From Gemmiger sp. An120 (GTDB taxonomy: Bacteria > Bacillota > Clostridia > Oscillospirales > Ruminococcaceae), in NCBI RefSeq assembly GCF_002160955.1, contig NZ_NFLN01000003.1, forward strand, positions 186,001 to 250,000: a DNA stretch of 64,000 nt, in the 5' to 3' direction. Below are positions 8,356 to 17,374 of this stretch, one piece after another (positions within the stretch are counted from its first letter, which is position 1; every line of letters begins with the position of its first letter). The translations under genes were made by a program, and so were the position numbers. Below the pieces are notes generated by a model. It saw nothing but the letters and a program-made list of their open reading frames with translations, searched no databases and was not told where the DNA came from.

Positions 8356-10626
8356 TCAATGCTTGTAGTAGTTGATCAGGCAGCCGTCCAGCAGGATCTG
8401 CCGCTCGTCCGCGGTGAGCGGGGCGATATGCAGGGTAAAGGCGCGGGGTTCGCTGCCCAGCACCCAGGCCGGGATGTCCTGAATCGCGCCGCTTTCCAGC
8501 GCCGCCCGGATACCGGGCACCAGCACCCAGTCGCCCAGGCCGAAGGGGGTGGGGCCCTCCAGCTGGAACGGCACCATGCCCCAGTTGATCAGGTTGGAGC
8601 GGTAGCGCTTGGTGGCGTACTCCACCGCGATGTTGGCCGCAGCCCCCAGCACCCGCTGGCAGCTGGCCGCCTGCTCCCGGGCGGAACCGTCGCCGGGCTT
8701 GACCGCGTAGATGGTGGAGCCGATGGCCAGGTCCTTCCAGGTCAGGTTCTCACAGCCGGGCACCGCCTGCACCTGCGCCAGCAGCGCGCCGTCCGCCTGA
8801 CCGGCTTTGCGGCCGGCTTCCAGGTCGCGGATCTCCTTGGCACGGCCTACGTAGGCGGGATCCTTGCGGCTCAGGGTGAACTCCGCCAGGCCCAGGGGGT
8901 TGGAACGGTAGCTGCTGGTCTCGCCGGAGGGGATCAGTTCGTCGGTGGTGGTCACCGGGTCGGTGATGTAGCTGGCCACCCGCAGCAGCAGGTTGTCCCC
9001 CATCGGGTCGATGGCGGGCCAGTCCTTGATGTTGGGCCCCAGGCGCAGGGCTTCGTCGCAGTTGCCCTTGCCGTAGCCGAAGTAGACCCGGGCGTCGTAG
9101 CTGGAGCGGTCAAATTCGTACTCCGGCACGTTGGGGGCGTAGTCGATGTCGGTGGCGGGGGTCAGGATACCGCCCGCCCGGGTGGTGGCGGCGATGGAGC
9201 GGGCGTCCATCAGGGCTACGCCCGCGATCTGGCCCGCGCCGGGCTTCGCGCCCTCGCGGCTGGGGAAGTTGCGGGTGGTGTGCCGGATGGACAGCGCCCC
9301 GTTGGCGGGCACGTCGCCCGCGCCGAAGCAGGGGCCGCAGAAGGCGGTGCGGATGGTGGCGCCGCTGGCCATCAGGTCGGTCAGGATGCCCAGACGGGAC
9401 AGCGCCATCATGGTGGGCTGGCTGCTGGGATAGACGCTCAGGGCGTATTCGCCGCAGCCGCCGGTGTGGCCTTTCAGGATCTGGGCGGCCTCGCAGATGT
9501 TGGAGTAGGTACCGCCGGCGCAGCCCGCGATGACACCCTGATCCACCCGCAGGCGGCCGTTCTCAATCTTGCTGACCAGGTCCAGATGCACCTTGTCGTT
9601 GCCGACCAGGGCGCGGCAGTCCTCCTCGCACTTGTGCAGGATGTCGGCCAGATTGGCGTTCAGTTCCTCAATGGTATAGACGTTGGAGGGGTGCATGGGC
9701 AGGGCGATCATCGGCCGCACCTTGTCCAGTTCCACCGTGACAACGCCGTCGTAGTAGGCCAGCTCCGCCGGGGCCAGCGGCTTGTAATCCGCCTCGCGGC
9801 CATGGACAGCCAGATACTTCCGGGTGGCCTCGTCGGTGACCCAGATGCTGGACAGGCAGGTGGTCTCGGTGGTCATCACGTCCACGCCGCTGCGGTATTC
9901 CAGCGGCAGGCTGGCCACGCCGGGGCCGATGAACTCCATGACCTTGTTCTTCACATAGCCGTTCTTGAACACCGCCCCGATGATGGCCAGGGCCACGTCC
10001 TGGGGGCCCACGCCGGGCACCGGCGCACCGGTCAGGTATACTGCCACCACGCCAGGACGGGCCACGTCGTAGGTGCGGCCCAGCAGCTGCTTGGCCAGCT
10101 CGCCGCCGCCCTCGCCGATAGCCATGGTGCCCAGCGCGCCGTAACGGGTGTGGCTGTCCGAGCCCAGGATCATCTTGCCGCAGCCCGCGTGCATCTCCCG
10201 CATATACTGGTGGATGACCGCCATGTGGGGCGGAACGTAGATGCCGCCGTACTTCTTGGCCGCGGACAGGCCGAACACATGGTCGTCCTCGTTGATGGTG
10301 CCGCCCACCGCGCACAGGCTGTTGTGGCAGTTGGTCAGCACATAGGGCATGGGGAACCGGATCATGCCGGAGGCACGGGCGGTCTGCACAATGCCCACAA
10401 AGGTGATGTCGTGGCTGGCCATGGCGTCAAACTTCAGCTTGAGCGCCTCGGCGTCGCCGCTGTGGTTGTGCGCCTGGAGAATGCCCCAGGCGATGGTGCC
10501 CTCCCGGGCTTTGTCCACCTGTTCGGCCGTAAAGCCCTGCGCGGCGAGCGCGGCGGCAGCCTGCTCGTCCGCCGGGACCCACTGGCCCCGGGCATAGTAC
10601 ATGCCGGTCTTGCTGCATTGGATCAT
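8356..10626 (-). CDS. Aconitase-family hydratase (YbhJ-like)
   Basis: 756 residues, similar in size to Escherichia coli YbhJ. Aconitase-superfamily features include [20 protein letters not shown] near residue 155 and Cys ligands for a [4Fe-4S] cluster in TTCLSSIW and CGPCFGAGD. The C-terminal swivel-like domain has [13 protein letters not shown]. The physiological substrate of YbhJ-type proteins is not established; a citrate-like hydroxy-acid would fit the superfamily. The ATG follows AGAGGGG. The neighbours (flavin reductase-like and PHP genes) do not reveal a pathway, and no leuCD or citrate synthase is nearby. Confidence 0.85.
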   Translation of the reverse strand: MIQCSKTGMYYARGQWVPADEQAAAALAAQGFTAEQVDKAREGTIAWGILQAHNHSGDAEALKLKFDAMASHDITFVGIVQTARASGMIRFPMPYVLTNCHNSLCAVGGTINEDDHVFGLSAAKKYGGIYVPPHMAVIHQYMREMHAGCGKMILGSDSHTRYGALGTMAIGEGGGELAKQLLGRTYDVARPGVVAVYLTGAPVPGVGPQDVALAIIGAVFKNGYVKNKVMEFIGPGVASLPLEYRSGVDVMTTETTCLSSIWVTDEATRKYLAVHGREADYKPLAPAELAYYDGVVTVELDKVRPMIALPMHPSNVYTIEELNANLADILHKCEEDCRALVGNDKVHLDLVSKIENGRLRVDQGVIAGCAGGTYSNICEAAQILKGHTGGCGEYALSVYPSSQPTMMALSRLGILTDLMASGATIRTAFCGPCFGAGDVPANGALSIRHTTRNFPSREGAKPGAGQIAGVALMDARSIAATTRAGGILTPATDIDYAPNVPEYEFDRSSYDARVYFGYGKGNCDEALRLGPNIKDWPAIDPMGDNLLLRVASYITDPVTTTDELIPSGETSSYRSNPLGLAEFTLSRKDPAYVGRAKEIRDLEAGRKAGQADGALLAQVQAVPGCENLTWKDLAIGSTIYAVKPGDGSAREQAASCQRVLGAAANIAVEYATKRYRSNLINWGMVPFQLEGPTPFGLGDWVLVPGIRAALESGAIQDIPAWVLGSEPRAFTLHIAPLTADERQILLDGCLINYYKH

Positions 10627-10737
10627 GGTCTTGCACCCCTCTGTCTTTATAAACTGCGCCTCCGCACCAGGCGGGCGGCGGCCAAAAACTATTTTTCAAT
10701 TATACCATATTCCCACGCAAAACGGAAACGCCGGGCC

Positions 10738-11316
10738 TTATTTTCTGCGGCGGGCCGGCTTTTTGCGCACGCTGTACCCGAAGGTGCCCAGCTGCTTGCC
10801 CAGGGCGTAGTAGGTGCCGTGCACATAGGCGGCCAGACCGGCTTTGTCCAGCCGCAGGCGGCCGGCCTCGTCCAGCAGATCCTCGTCCACGTCCACCGCC
10901 ACCACGTCCGCCAGGAACAGATCGTGGCTGCCCAGCGGAATGGTCTGGAACACGCGGCATTCCAGGTTCACCGGGCTTTCGGCCAGCACCGGAGCGCTCA
11001 CCGCGCTGCCGGGCACCGCGGTCAGGCCCATCTCCTTGAATTTATCCACATCCCGGCCGCTTTTCACGCCGCACCAGTCCACCGCACGCAGGATCTTCTG
11101 GGTGGGCAGATTGATGACGAACTCGCCGCTCTCGCTGATCAGGCCGTGGCTGTACCGCTCGGGCCGCACACTGATGCTCACCCGCACCGGGTCGCTGTTG
11201 ATGGTGCCCGCCCAGGCAATGGTGATCAGGTTGGGCTTTTCCATATTGCCGCAGCTTACCAGCACCGGCGGAACCGGCGCCAGCAGGTTGCCGGGTTTCC
11301 AGACTTGCTTGCTCAT
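10738..11316 (-). CDS. Flavin reductase-like (FMN-binding split-barrel) protein
   Basis: 192 residues with the flavin_reduct/flavoredoxin pattern: PVLVSCGN near residue 17, NLITIAWAGTINSDPVRVSISV, and FVINLP. Such proteins bind FMN and transfer electrons between NAD(P)H-derived flavin and partner enzymes. It has a Lys/Arg-rich tail (RKKPARRRK). The ATG follows GGAGAGGG, and its first bases overlap the TGA of the upstream glycosyltransferase by 4 bases (ATGA), so the two genes are translationally coupled despite unrelated apparent functions. Confidence 0.82.
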   Translation of the reverse strand: MSKQVWKPGNLLAPVPPVLVSCGNMEKPNLITIAWAGTINSDPVRVSISVRPERYSHGLISESGEFVINLPTQKILRAVDWCGVKSGRDVDKFKEMGLTAVPGSAVSAPVLAESPVNLECRVFQTIPLGSHDLFLADVVAVDVDEDLLDEAGRLRLDKAGLAAYVHGTYYALGKQLGTFGYSVRKKPARRRK

Positions 11317-12281
11317 TCTTCCCTCTCCTTTTCCCAGGTGCGCTCAGCCACACAGAACCGGGGCCGGGCCTTGGTTTCCATATAAATCTTGCCGATGTAC
11401 TCGCCGATCACGCCCAGGCAGAGCAGCTGGATACCGCCCATAAAGCATACGATGGCGGTGGTGCTGGCCCAGCCGGCCACGGTGGCGCCCAGCAGCGCTT
11501 CGACGACCGCCCAGACCACCCCGATAAAGCTTACGATGGACACCAGCAGTCCCAGCCCGGTGATCAGCCGGATGGGCTGCACCGACAGACTGGTAATGCC
11601 GTCAAAGGCCAGTGCCAGCATCTTGCGCAAAGGGTAATGGCTCTCGCCGGCGATGCGGCTGGCCCGGTCATAGAGCACGCTGGTGCTCTTGAAGCCCACC
11701 AGCGGCACCATGCCCCGCAAAAACAGGTTGACCTCCTTGTAGTGGGCCAGTTCATCCAGGGCGCGGCGGCTCAGCAGCCGGTAATCCGCGTGGTTGAACA
11801 CCACCTTGGCGCCCATGGCGTTCATGATGTGGTAAAAGCCCTCGGCGGTGGTGCGCTTGAACCAGGTATCGGTATCCCGCTTGGCGCGCACCCCGTACAC
11901 CACTTCGCACCCCTCGTGCCAGGCGTCCACCATGGCGTCCATGGCGTTGATGTCGTCCTGCCCGTCGCAGTCGATACTGATGGTGATGTCGCAGCGGGTG
12001 CGGGCTTCCATCAGCCCCGCCAGCAGCGCGTTCTGATGGCCCCGGTTGCGGCTGAGGCAGATGCCCTCAAAGCAGGGGTCCTCTTCGGCCAGCTTCTGAA
12101 TGATGGCCCAGGTGTTATCCTTGGACCCGTCGTTCACAAACAGCACCCGGCTGTCCGGGCTGATCTTGCCCTCACCGGCCAGCTGACGAAGCTTGTCCCG
12201 GAACATGCCGCTGGTGATGGGCAGCACCTCCTGCTCGTTGTAGCAGGGGATCACGATATACAGTACCGGTTGTTTTTCCAC
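11313..12281 (-). CDS. Family 2 glycosyltransferase, GtrB/Dpm1-like
   Basis: 322 residues. The N-terminal GT-A domain begins with VIPCYNEQEVL, contains FVNDGSKDNTW and an acidic metal/nucleotide site ISIDCDGQDD. Two C-terminal membrane segments (about residues 235-260 and 270-292) follow, as in polyprenyl-phosphate glycosyltransferases that charge a lipid carrier with a sugar for cell-envelope modification. The start is GTG at 12281, set by AGGAGG 7 bases upstream. It overlaps the flavin reductase-like gene by 4 bases. Confidence 0.88.
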   Translation of the reverse strand: MEKQPVLYIVIPCYNEQEVLPITSGMFRDKLRQLAGEGKISPDSRVLFVNDGSKDNTWAIIQKLAEEDPCFEGICLSRNRGHQNALLAGLMEARTRCDITISIDCDGQDDINAMDAMVDAWHEGCEVVYGVRAKRDTDTWFKRTTAEGFYHIMNAMGAKVVFNHADYRLLSRRALDELAHYKEVNLFLRGMVPLVGFKSTSVLYDRASRIAGESHYPLRKMLALAFDGITSLSVQPIRLITGLGLLVSIVSFIGVVWAVVEALLGATVAGWASTTAIVCFMGGIQLLCLGVIGEYIGKIYMETKARPRFCVAERTWEKEREE

Positions 12282-12302
12282 GATGGCGCCTCCTAATGTT
12301 CA

Positions 12303-13004
12303 TTATCGGTGGCAGGCAGCCCGCATGGCGGGCACATTCAGCAATTTGAAACTGCTTTTGTAGGTTTCCAGCAGGCCTTCCGCCTGCATCCGGGACAATT
12401 CCCGGGAAAGCGCACTGCGCTCGCAGTTCAGGTACTCCGCCAGCCCCGCCCGGGACAGGGAGATGGTAAAGGTATCCGCCCCGGCCCGGTGCGCCTCGTC
12501 CAGCAGGTAGGCGCAGAGTTTGGCCCGCAGGCTTTTCAGAATCAGCAGATCCACCCGGCGGTTCAGGGCAAAATACTTGTCCGAAATGGTGGTGACCAGA
12601 TTCTGCATCAGACGGCTGTGGCTGGCGTGCATCTTGGCGCAGGGGTGCAGGATCTTGGCGTAGGGTACAAACAGAATCACACAGTCGCTGCGGGCGGCAA
12701 TGGTCACCGGGCTTTTCACGCTGCTGCCGCTGAGCACGTCCCCGAACACCCCGCCCGGATCCATCCGGGTGATGGACACGCTGGTACCGTCGGGGGTGTT
12801 CTTCAGCGCCTCCACCCAGCCTTCCAGCACCAGGCCCACGTCCCGGGTCTCAAAGCCGGACAACAGCACCAGCTCCCCTTTGGAGAACCGGCGCAGACAG
12901 GGCGCAAAACAGGCCAGCACCTGGTCCAGTTCCTCATTGGAAAAGCCCTGGAACAGGGTGGTAGCCTGCAGAATGGGATAGTACGGGGTGAGGGTAGCGG
13001 GCAT
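12303..13004 (-). CDS. Crp/Fnr-family transcriptional regulator
   Basis: 233 residues: an N-terminal cyclic-nucleotide-binding-like beta-barrel (FSKGELVLLSG, GVFGDVLSG) and a C-terminal winged helix with LSRAGLAEYLNCERSALSRELSRM. Several Cys residues (CFAPC, SDCV, HPC) occur but no clear FNR-type four-Cys cluster. The start at 13004 follows GGAGAGGAG. The gene is divergent from the ABC transporter at 13131, with 126 bases between starts, and is the obvious candidate to control it. Confidence 0.87.
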   Translation of the reverse strand: MPATLTPYYPILQATTLFQGFSNEELDQVLACFAPCLRRFSKGELVLLSGFETRDVGLVLEGWVEALKNTPDGTSVSITRMDPGGVFGDVLSGSSVKSPVTIAARSDCVILFVPYAKILHPCAKMHASHSRLMQNLVTTISDKYFALNRRVDLLILKSLRAKLCAYLLDEAHRAGADTFTISLSRAGLAEYLNCERSALSRELSRMQAEGLLETYKSSFKLLNVPAMRAACHR

Positions 13005-13087
13005 GAGGGGTCTCCTCTCCTGCGGGGCATCGGTTGCCGCCGCAACTGCATTTTCCTTCTTATTATAGTAGAATATCCCCCAGAACG

Positions 13088-13108
13088 CAAACCCCCGGAT
13101 CGGGTTTG
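13088..13108. repeat. Inverted repeat in the leader of the ABC transporter
   Basis: CAAACCC (13088-13094) and GGGTTTG (13102-13108) form a 7-bp inverted repeat with a 7-base spacer, 22 bases before the lipoprotein start. It could be an operator for the divergent Crp-type regulator or an mRNA hairpin; the sequence alone cannot decide. Confidence 0.4.
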
Positions 13109-13130
13109 TGCAGACTGGAGGAATACTGCA

Positions 13131-14186
13131 ATGAAAAAGTTTCTTGCCTTGCTGCTGGCCCTTGTGCTGGTACTGAGTCTGGCTGCCTGCGGGCAGGTCG
13201 GGTCCGGCTCTTCCGTGCCGGAAAGTTCGTCCGCCGCGGCCGAGCCTACCCCCGCCCCGGAAAGCGAATCGGAAGCCGAGCCGGTTGAACCCGCCTCCTA
13301 TTCCATCGCCGGGCTGAAGGGCCCCACCACCATGGGCATGGTCAAGCTCATGGATGACGCGGAACAGGGCCTGTACGACAACACCTACACCGTGACCATG
13401 TACGGCGCGGCGGATGAGATCGTGCCGCTGCTGAGCAAGGGCGAGCTGGATATGGCCGCCGTGCCCGCCAACCTGGCCGCTACCCTGTACCAGAAACTGG
13501 AGGACAAGGTGCAGGTAGCCGCCGTCAACACCCTGGGTGTGCTGTATGTGGTGACCACCGGCAACGCGGAAGTGACCAGCGTGGCCGACCTGGCCGGCAA
13601 GACCGTTTACTCCACCGGCAAGGGCACCACCCCCGAGTATGCCCTGAACTACATTCTGACCCAGAACGGTCTGGACCCCGCCAAGGATCTGACCATTGAG
13701 TACAAGAGCGAAGCCACCGAGGTGCTGTCCGCCATGCAGACCGCCGGCGATGCGGTGGCCGTACTGCCGCAGCCCTATGTGACCACCGCCCAGATGCAGG
13801 TGGAGGGGCTCAAGGTGGCCCTGGACCTGACCGAGGAATGGAACAAGGTCAGCCCGGACAGCGCGCTGGTGACCGGCGTGCTGCTGGCCCGCACCGATGT
13901 GATCGAGGCCAATCCCGCCGCCTTTGACCAGTTCCTGGCCGACTACCAGGCCAGCATCGAGTGGGTGAACGCCAACACCGCCGACGCGGCCCAGCTGGTT
14001 GCCAAGTACGAGATCGTGCCCAAGGCCGAAGTGGCCGAAAAGGCTCTGCCCGCCTGCAACATCACCTGGCTGGCCGGCAGTGAGATGAAGGACAAGCTGT
14101 CCGGCTATCTGCAGACCCTGTACGATCAGGATCCGGCCTCCGTGGGCGGGGCCATGCCGGACGACGGCTTCTACTATGGTGCCTAA
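13131..14186 (+). CDS. ABC transporter substrate-binding lipoprotein (SsuA/NMT1-like)
   Basis: 351 residues. A lipoprotein signal ends in LSLAAC (Cys about residue 21), followed by a Ser/Glu/Pro-rich linker and a type II periplasmic-binding fold with motifs resembling nitrate/sulfonate/thiamine-precursor binders (DMAAVPANLAATLYQK, YSTGKGTTPEYALNYIL). The ligand cannot be assigned. The ATG follows CTGGAGGA. The permease start lies inside its 3' end (11-base overlap), giving a compact three-gene operon. Confidence 0.87.
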   Translation: MKKFLALLLALVLVLSLAACGQVGSGSSVPESSSAAAEPTPAPESESEAEPVEPASYSIAGLKGPTTMGMVKLMDDAEQGLYDNTYTVTMYGAADEIVPLLSKGELDMAAVPANLAATLYQKLEDKVQVAAVNTLGVLYVVTTGNAEVTSVADLAGKTVYSTGKGTTPEYALNYILTQNGLDPAKDLTIEYKSEATEVLSAMQTAGDAVAVLPQPYVTTAQMQVEGLKVALDLTEEWNKVSPDSALVTGVLLARTDVIEANPAAFDQFLADYQASIEWVNANTADAAQLVAKYEIVPKAEVAEKALPACNITWLAGSEMKDKLSGYLQTLYDQDPASVGGAMPDDGFYYGA

Positions 14187-14976
14187 GCCCGCAACCGCCC
14201 GGGTATCCCGGCTGCAGGCTGCCGCCGCCATCCTGTTCTGGGTGGCGGTGTGGCAGCTTGCGGCCTTTTTTGTTGGCCGGATGGGGCTGGGCTTTTTGCT
14301 GGCCGGCCCCCTCGAAACACTGCAGGTTCTGGCCGGGATGCTGCCGCAGGGGGCATTCTGGGGCCGGATCGGATTCAGCGCGGCGCGCATTCTGGGCGGT
14401 TTTGCGCTGGCGCTGGTATTCGGGTGCCTGCTGGCGGCGCTGAGCGCGGCACTGCCGCCGGTGTACATTCTGCTGCGGCCCCTGATGCAGTTTATCAAGG
14501 CAACGCCGGTGGCCAGCATCATCATCCTGGCCCTGCTGTGGGTGAGCAGCGCCAACCTGTCGGTGCTGATCAGCTTTCTGATGGTGCTGCCGGTGATCTA
14601 TGCGGCGGTGCTGGAGGGCATCCGCCGCACTGACCCCCAGCTGCTGGAGATGGCCCGTGTGTTCCGCCTGCCCTTCGGGCGTACCCTGCGGGCGATCTGG
14701 CTGCCCGGGGTCTGGCCCTATCTGCTGCAAAGCTGTGAGACGGGGCTGGGCCTGTGCTGGAAAAGCGGTGTGGCCGCCGAGGTGATCGGCCTGGCGGGCG
14801 GCAGCATCGGTGAAGCGCTGTACCAGGCCAAGATTTTTCTGCAGACCGGTGAGCTGTTCGCCTGGACGCTGGTGATCATTCTGGTAAGCGCTGTATTTGA
14901 GAAACTGGCGCTGGCCGCTTTGCGGCTGGCCGGGCGCCGGCTGGGAGGAGGTGCGCCGCTGTGTACGCGGAATTAA
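14176..14976 (+). CDS. ABC transporter permease (SsuC/ThiX-like)
   Basis: 266 residues with about six membrane segments and the EAA-type loop (RVFRLPFGRTLRAIWLPGVWPYLLQS) that docks on the ATPase. It starts at ATG 14176 inside the end of the binding-protein gene and has no good ribosome-binding site of its own, which implies translational coupling. It pairs with the flanking binding protein and ATPase as one importer. Confidence 0.87.
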   Translation: MVPKPATARVSRLQAAAAILFWVAVWQLAAFFVGRMGLGFLLAGPLETLQVLAGMLPQGAFWGRIGFSAARILGGFALALVFGCLLAALSAALPPVYILLRPLMQFIKATPVASIIILALLWVSSANLSVLISFLMVLPVIYAAVLEGIRRTDPQLLEMARVFRLPFGRTLRAIWLPGVWPYLLQSCETGLGLCWKSGVAAEVIGLAGGSIGEALYQAKIFLQTGELFAWTLVIILVSAVFEKLALAALRLAGRRLGGGAPLCTRN

Positions 14977-15530
14977 CCGATGTGACCAAGCGGTACGGCG
15001 GCGAAACCGTGCTGGAGAAGGTGAGCCGCCGTCTGGAGGGCACCACCGTATTGATGGGCCCCTCCGGCCGGGGAAAAACCACCCTGGCCCGGCTGCTGCT
15101 GGGGCTGGAAAAGCCGGACGAGGGCCGCGTGACGGTGACCGGGCGGCTGGCGGCGGTGTTTCAGGAAGACCGGCTCTGCCCGCAGCTGAGCGCTGTGGCC
15201 AACGTGGCGCTGGCGCTGCCCGGCCACGGCGAACAAACAGCCCGCCAGGCCCTGGAGGAACTGGGGCTTTCCGGCGAAGATCTGACCAAGCCCGCCGCCC
15301 TTTTGAGCGGCGGACAGCAGCGGCGGGCGGCCCTGGCCCGGGCCATGCTTGCCCCTGCGGAGGGGGTTGTTCTGGACGAACCGTTCAAAGGGCTGGACGA
15401 GGACACCGCCGCCCTGGCCATGGCCTGGACAAAGCGCAAAGCCGATGGCCGATGGCTGCTGCTGATCACCCACGATCCGGAGCAGGCGGCCTGGTTTGGC
15501 GGCAACCTGTGGCAGCTGGGCGCGCCGTAA
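14961..15530 (+). CDS. ABC transporter ATP-binding protein, short form
   Basis: 189 residues, clearly shorter than the usual 230-260. Walker A GPSGRGKTTL (~residue 34), signature LSGGQQRR and Walker B GVVLDEPFKGLD are all present, as is the switch His in LITHD. The missing length is at the C-terminus and between Walker A and Q-loop. The start is GTG at 14961, preceded by GGGAGGAGG and overlapping the permease by 16 bases. It should energise the upstream permease. Confidence 0.85.
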   Translation: MYAELTDVTKRYGGETVLEKVSRRLEGTTVLMGPSGRGKTTLARLLLGLEKPDEGRVTVTGRLAAVFQEDRLCPQLSAVANVALALPGHGEQTARQALEELGLSGEDLTKPAALLSGGQQRRAALARAMLAPAEGVVLDEPFKGLDEDTAALAMAWTKRKADGRWLLLITHDPEQAAWFGGNLWQLGAP

Positions 15531-15564
15531 GCGGCTTTTTTTTGCAAAAAAGCGTAAAAAACCG

Positions 15565-15593
15565 TTTACATTCCGCCTGTTTTTTCTTACAAT
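15565..15593 (+). promoter_or_regulatory. Promoter of the CofE-like gene
   Basis: TTTACA (15565-15570) and TACAAT (15588-15593) are 17 bases apart. A small inverted repeat (CTGCCGG...CCGGCAG, 15614-15637) follows in the leader. Confidence 0.6.
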
Positions 15594-15661
15594 GAAAAGT
15601 GTTGTGAAAAACTGCTGCCGGGCACAGGTTCCGGCAGACCCTATGTAAGGAGCGATAGAGT

Positions 15662-16861
15662 ATGGAACGTTTGGTGGGTACCGTATCCCGGGGCGTGCGC
15701 GCCCCCATCATCCGGCAGGGCGACGACATGGCCCGCATCGTGGTGGACAGCGTGCTGGCCGCCGCCGAGAGCGAGGGTTTCTCCCTGCGTGACCGGGACG
15801 TGATCGGCGTGACCGAGGCTGTGGTGGCCCGCAGCCAGGGCAACTACGCCACCGTGGACCAGATTGCCAAGGACGTGCGCGCCAAGCTGGGCGGCGGCAC
15901 CGTGGGCGTTCTGTTCCCGATTCTGAGCCGCAACCGGTTTGCCATCTGCCTGAAGGGCATTGCCAGCGGCTGCCGCAAGGTGGTGCTGATGCTCAGCTAT
16001 CCCTCCGATGAGGTGGGCAACCATCTGATCAGCGAGGACGACCTGGATGCCAGCGGCGTAAACCCCTGGAGCGACGTGCTCACCGAGGAGCGCTACCGGG
16101 AACTGTTCGGCTACAAGAAGCACACCTTTACCGGCGTGGACTATGTGGAATACTACCGCAGCGTGATCGAGGAGTGCGGGGCCGAATGCCAGGTGGTGTT
16201 CGCCAACAATCCCCGGGCCATCCTGGATTACACCGACACCGTGCTGGCCTGTGACATCCACACCCGCCGCCGCACCCAGCGGATCCTGAAGGCCGCGGGC
16301 GCCAAGACGGTGCTGTGCCTGGACGAGATCATGACCGCCAGCGTGGACGGCAGCGGCTACAACGACAAGTACGGCCTGCTGGGTTCCAACAAGGCCACCG
16401 AGCAGACCGTGAAGCTGTTCCCCATCCACTGCCAGGAGCTGGTGGACCGTATCCAGGCCGAACTGCTGGAAAAGACCGGCAAGCACGTGGAGGTCATGGT
16501 CTACGGCGACGGCGCTTTCAAGGATCCCATGGGCAAGATCTGGGAGCTGGCCGACCCCGTTGTCAGCCCGGCCTACACCGCCGGCCTGGAGGGTACCCCC
16601 AACGAACTGAAGCTGAAGTACCTGGCCGACAACGACTTTGCCGACCTGAGCGGCGAGGCCCTGAAGGCCGCCATCAGCAAGGCGATTGAGGAGAAGGACC
16701 GCAAGGCCGAGAGCCTGACCGGCAACATGGCCAGCCAAGGCACCACCCCCCGCCGCCTGACCGACCTGATCGGCAGCCTGTGCGATTTGACCAGCGGCAG
16801 CGGTGACAAGGGTACCCCCATCATCCTGGTGCAGGGCTACTTCGATAACTACACCAAGTAA
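15662..16861 (+). CDS. Coenzyme F420-0:L-glutamate ligase-like protein
   Basis: 399 residues resembling the CofE/FbiB ligase fold (F420_ligase family): N-terminal GVRAPIIRQGDD, DRDVIGVTEAVVARSQG, and the long central region with ACDIHTRRRTQR. Classical CofE adds glutamate to F420-0, but no F420 biosynthetic genes are visible and clostridia of this type are not known to make F420. The real acceptor is therefore unknown, and homologues in non-F420 Firmicutes are only annotated by similarity. The ATG at 15662 follows AAGGAGCGATAG. The gene is monocistronic, with its own promoter and terminator. Confidence 0.75.
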   Translation: MERLVGTVSRGVRAPIIRQGDDMARIVVDSVLAAAESEGFSLRDRDVIGVTEAVVARSQGNYATVDQIAKDVRAKLGGGTVGVLFPILSRNRFAICLKGIASGCRKVVLMLSYPSDEVGNHLISEDDLDASGVNPWSDVLTEERYRELFGYKKHTFTGVDYVEYYRSVIEECGAECQVVFANNPRAILDYTDTVLACDIHTRRRTQRILKAAGAKTVLCLDEIMTASVDGSGYNDKYGLLGSNKATEQTVKLFPIHCQELVDRIQAELLEKTGKHVEVMVYGDGAFKDPMGKIWELADPVVSPAYTAGLEGTPNELKLKYLADNDFADLSGEALKAAISKAIEEKDRKAESLTGNMASQGTTPRRLTDLIGSLCDLTSGSGDKGTPIILVQGYFDNYTK

Positions 16862-16880
16862 ACAGCGTTCCGCTTATCTG

Positions 16881-16920
16881 CGCGGGGCGGACGGTTTTGA
16901 AAGCCGTCCGCCCCGCGTTT
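16881..16920 (+). terminator. Terminator after the CofE-like gene
   Basis: A perfect 14-bp stem (16881-16894 with 16904-16917) is followed by TTTTCTTTT. Confidence 0.85.
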
Positions 16921-16928
16921 TCTTTTGC

Positions 16929-16957
16929 TTGACAGGGTTACTCTACTGTGTTAGACT
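16929..16957 (+). promoter_or_regulatory. Promoter of the BlaI/BlaR1-like pair
   Basis: TTGACA (16929-16934) and TAGACT (16952-16957) with a 17-base spacer. The spacer and -10 contain a 16-bp sequence related to the perfect inverted repeat at 16972-16987. Confidence 0.75.
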
Positions 16958-16971
16958 GAAAGCAGAAACGG

Positions 16972-16987
16972 CTCTAATCCATTAGAG
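16972..16987. promoter_or_regulatory. Candidate BlaI-type operator (perfect inverted repeat)
   Basis: CTCTAAT-CC-ATTAGAG is a perfect 7-bp inverted repeat that overlaps the ribosome-binding site of the repressor gene. A related copy (CTCTACTGTGTTAGAC, 11 of 16 identical) lies in the promoter at 16941-16956, centred 31 bp upstream, about three helical turns. This fits repressor autoregulation. Confidence 0.65.
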
Positions 16988-16999
16988 GAGGTGGTTTCT

Positions 17000-17374
17000 T
17001 TGGAGACACCCAAAATCTTTGAGAGCGAATACCGGTTTTGCCTGATTCTGTGGGCCCACGAACCGGTCAAAAGCAGCGAGCTGGTGGCCCTGTGCCGGGG
17101 GCAGCTGGGCTGGAAACCCACCACCACCTACACCGTGATCAAGCGGCTGGCCCAGCGGGGGGTACTGGTGAATGAAGACACGGTGGTGCGCAGCCTGGTG
17201 AGCAAGGACGAGGTGCAGGCCGCCGAGATTGACGAGATGGTGGAGAAGAAGTTTGAGGGGTCGCTGCCCGCGTTTCTGGCGGCCTTTACCCGGCACCGGA
17301 AGATGACCGACCGGGAAATCGACCAGGTACAGCGGATGATCGACGAGTACCGAAAGGAGAACAGCCATGAGTGA
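17000..17374 (+). CDS. BlaI/MecI/CopY-family repressor
   Basis: About 124 residues. Winged-helix features include YRFCLILWAHEPVKSSELV and the conserved KPTTTYTVIKRLAQRGVLV recognition region, followed by the C-terminal dimerisation helix bundle. The TTG at 17000 is chosen because AGGAGG (16986-16991) is 8 bases upstream; the in-frame GTG at 16991 lies inside that site. The stop overlaps the next gene start by 8 bases. Family members are cleaved or released when the partner M56 protease senses its signal. Confidence 0.88.
   Translation: METPKIFESEYRFCLILWAHEPVKSSELVALCRGQLGWKPTTTYTVIKRLAQRGVLVNEDTVVRSLVSKDEVQAAEIDEMVEKKFEGSLPAFLAAFTRHRKMTDREIDQVQRMIDEYRKENSHE

Noticed and set aside
8185-11385. 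1066-codon plus-strand open frame
   Set aside because: Antisense to the hydratase and flavin reductase genes; composition is typical of a GC-rich shadow frame.
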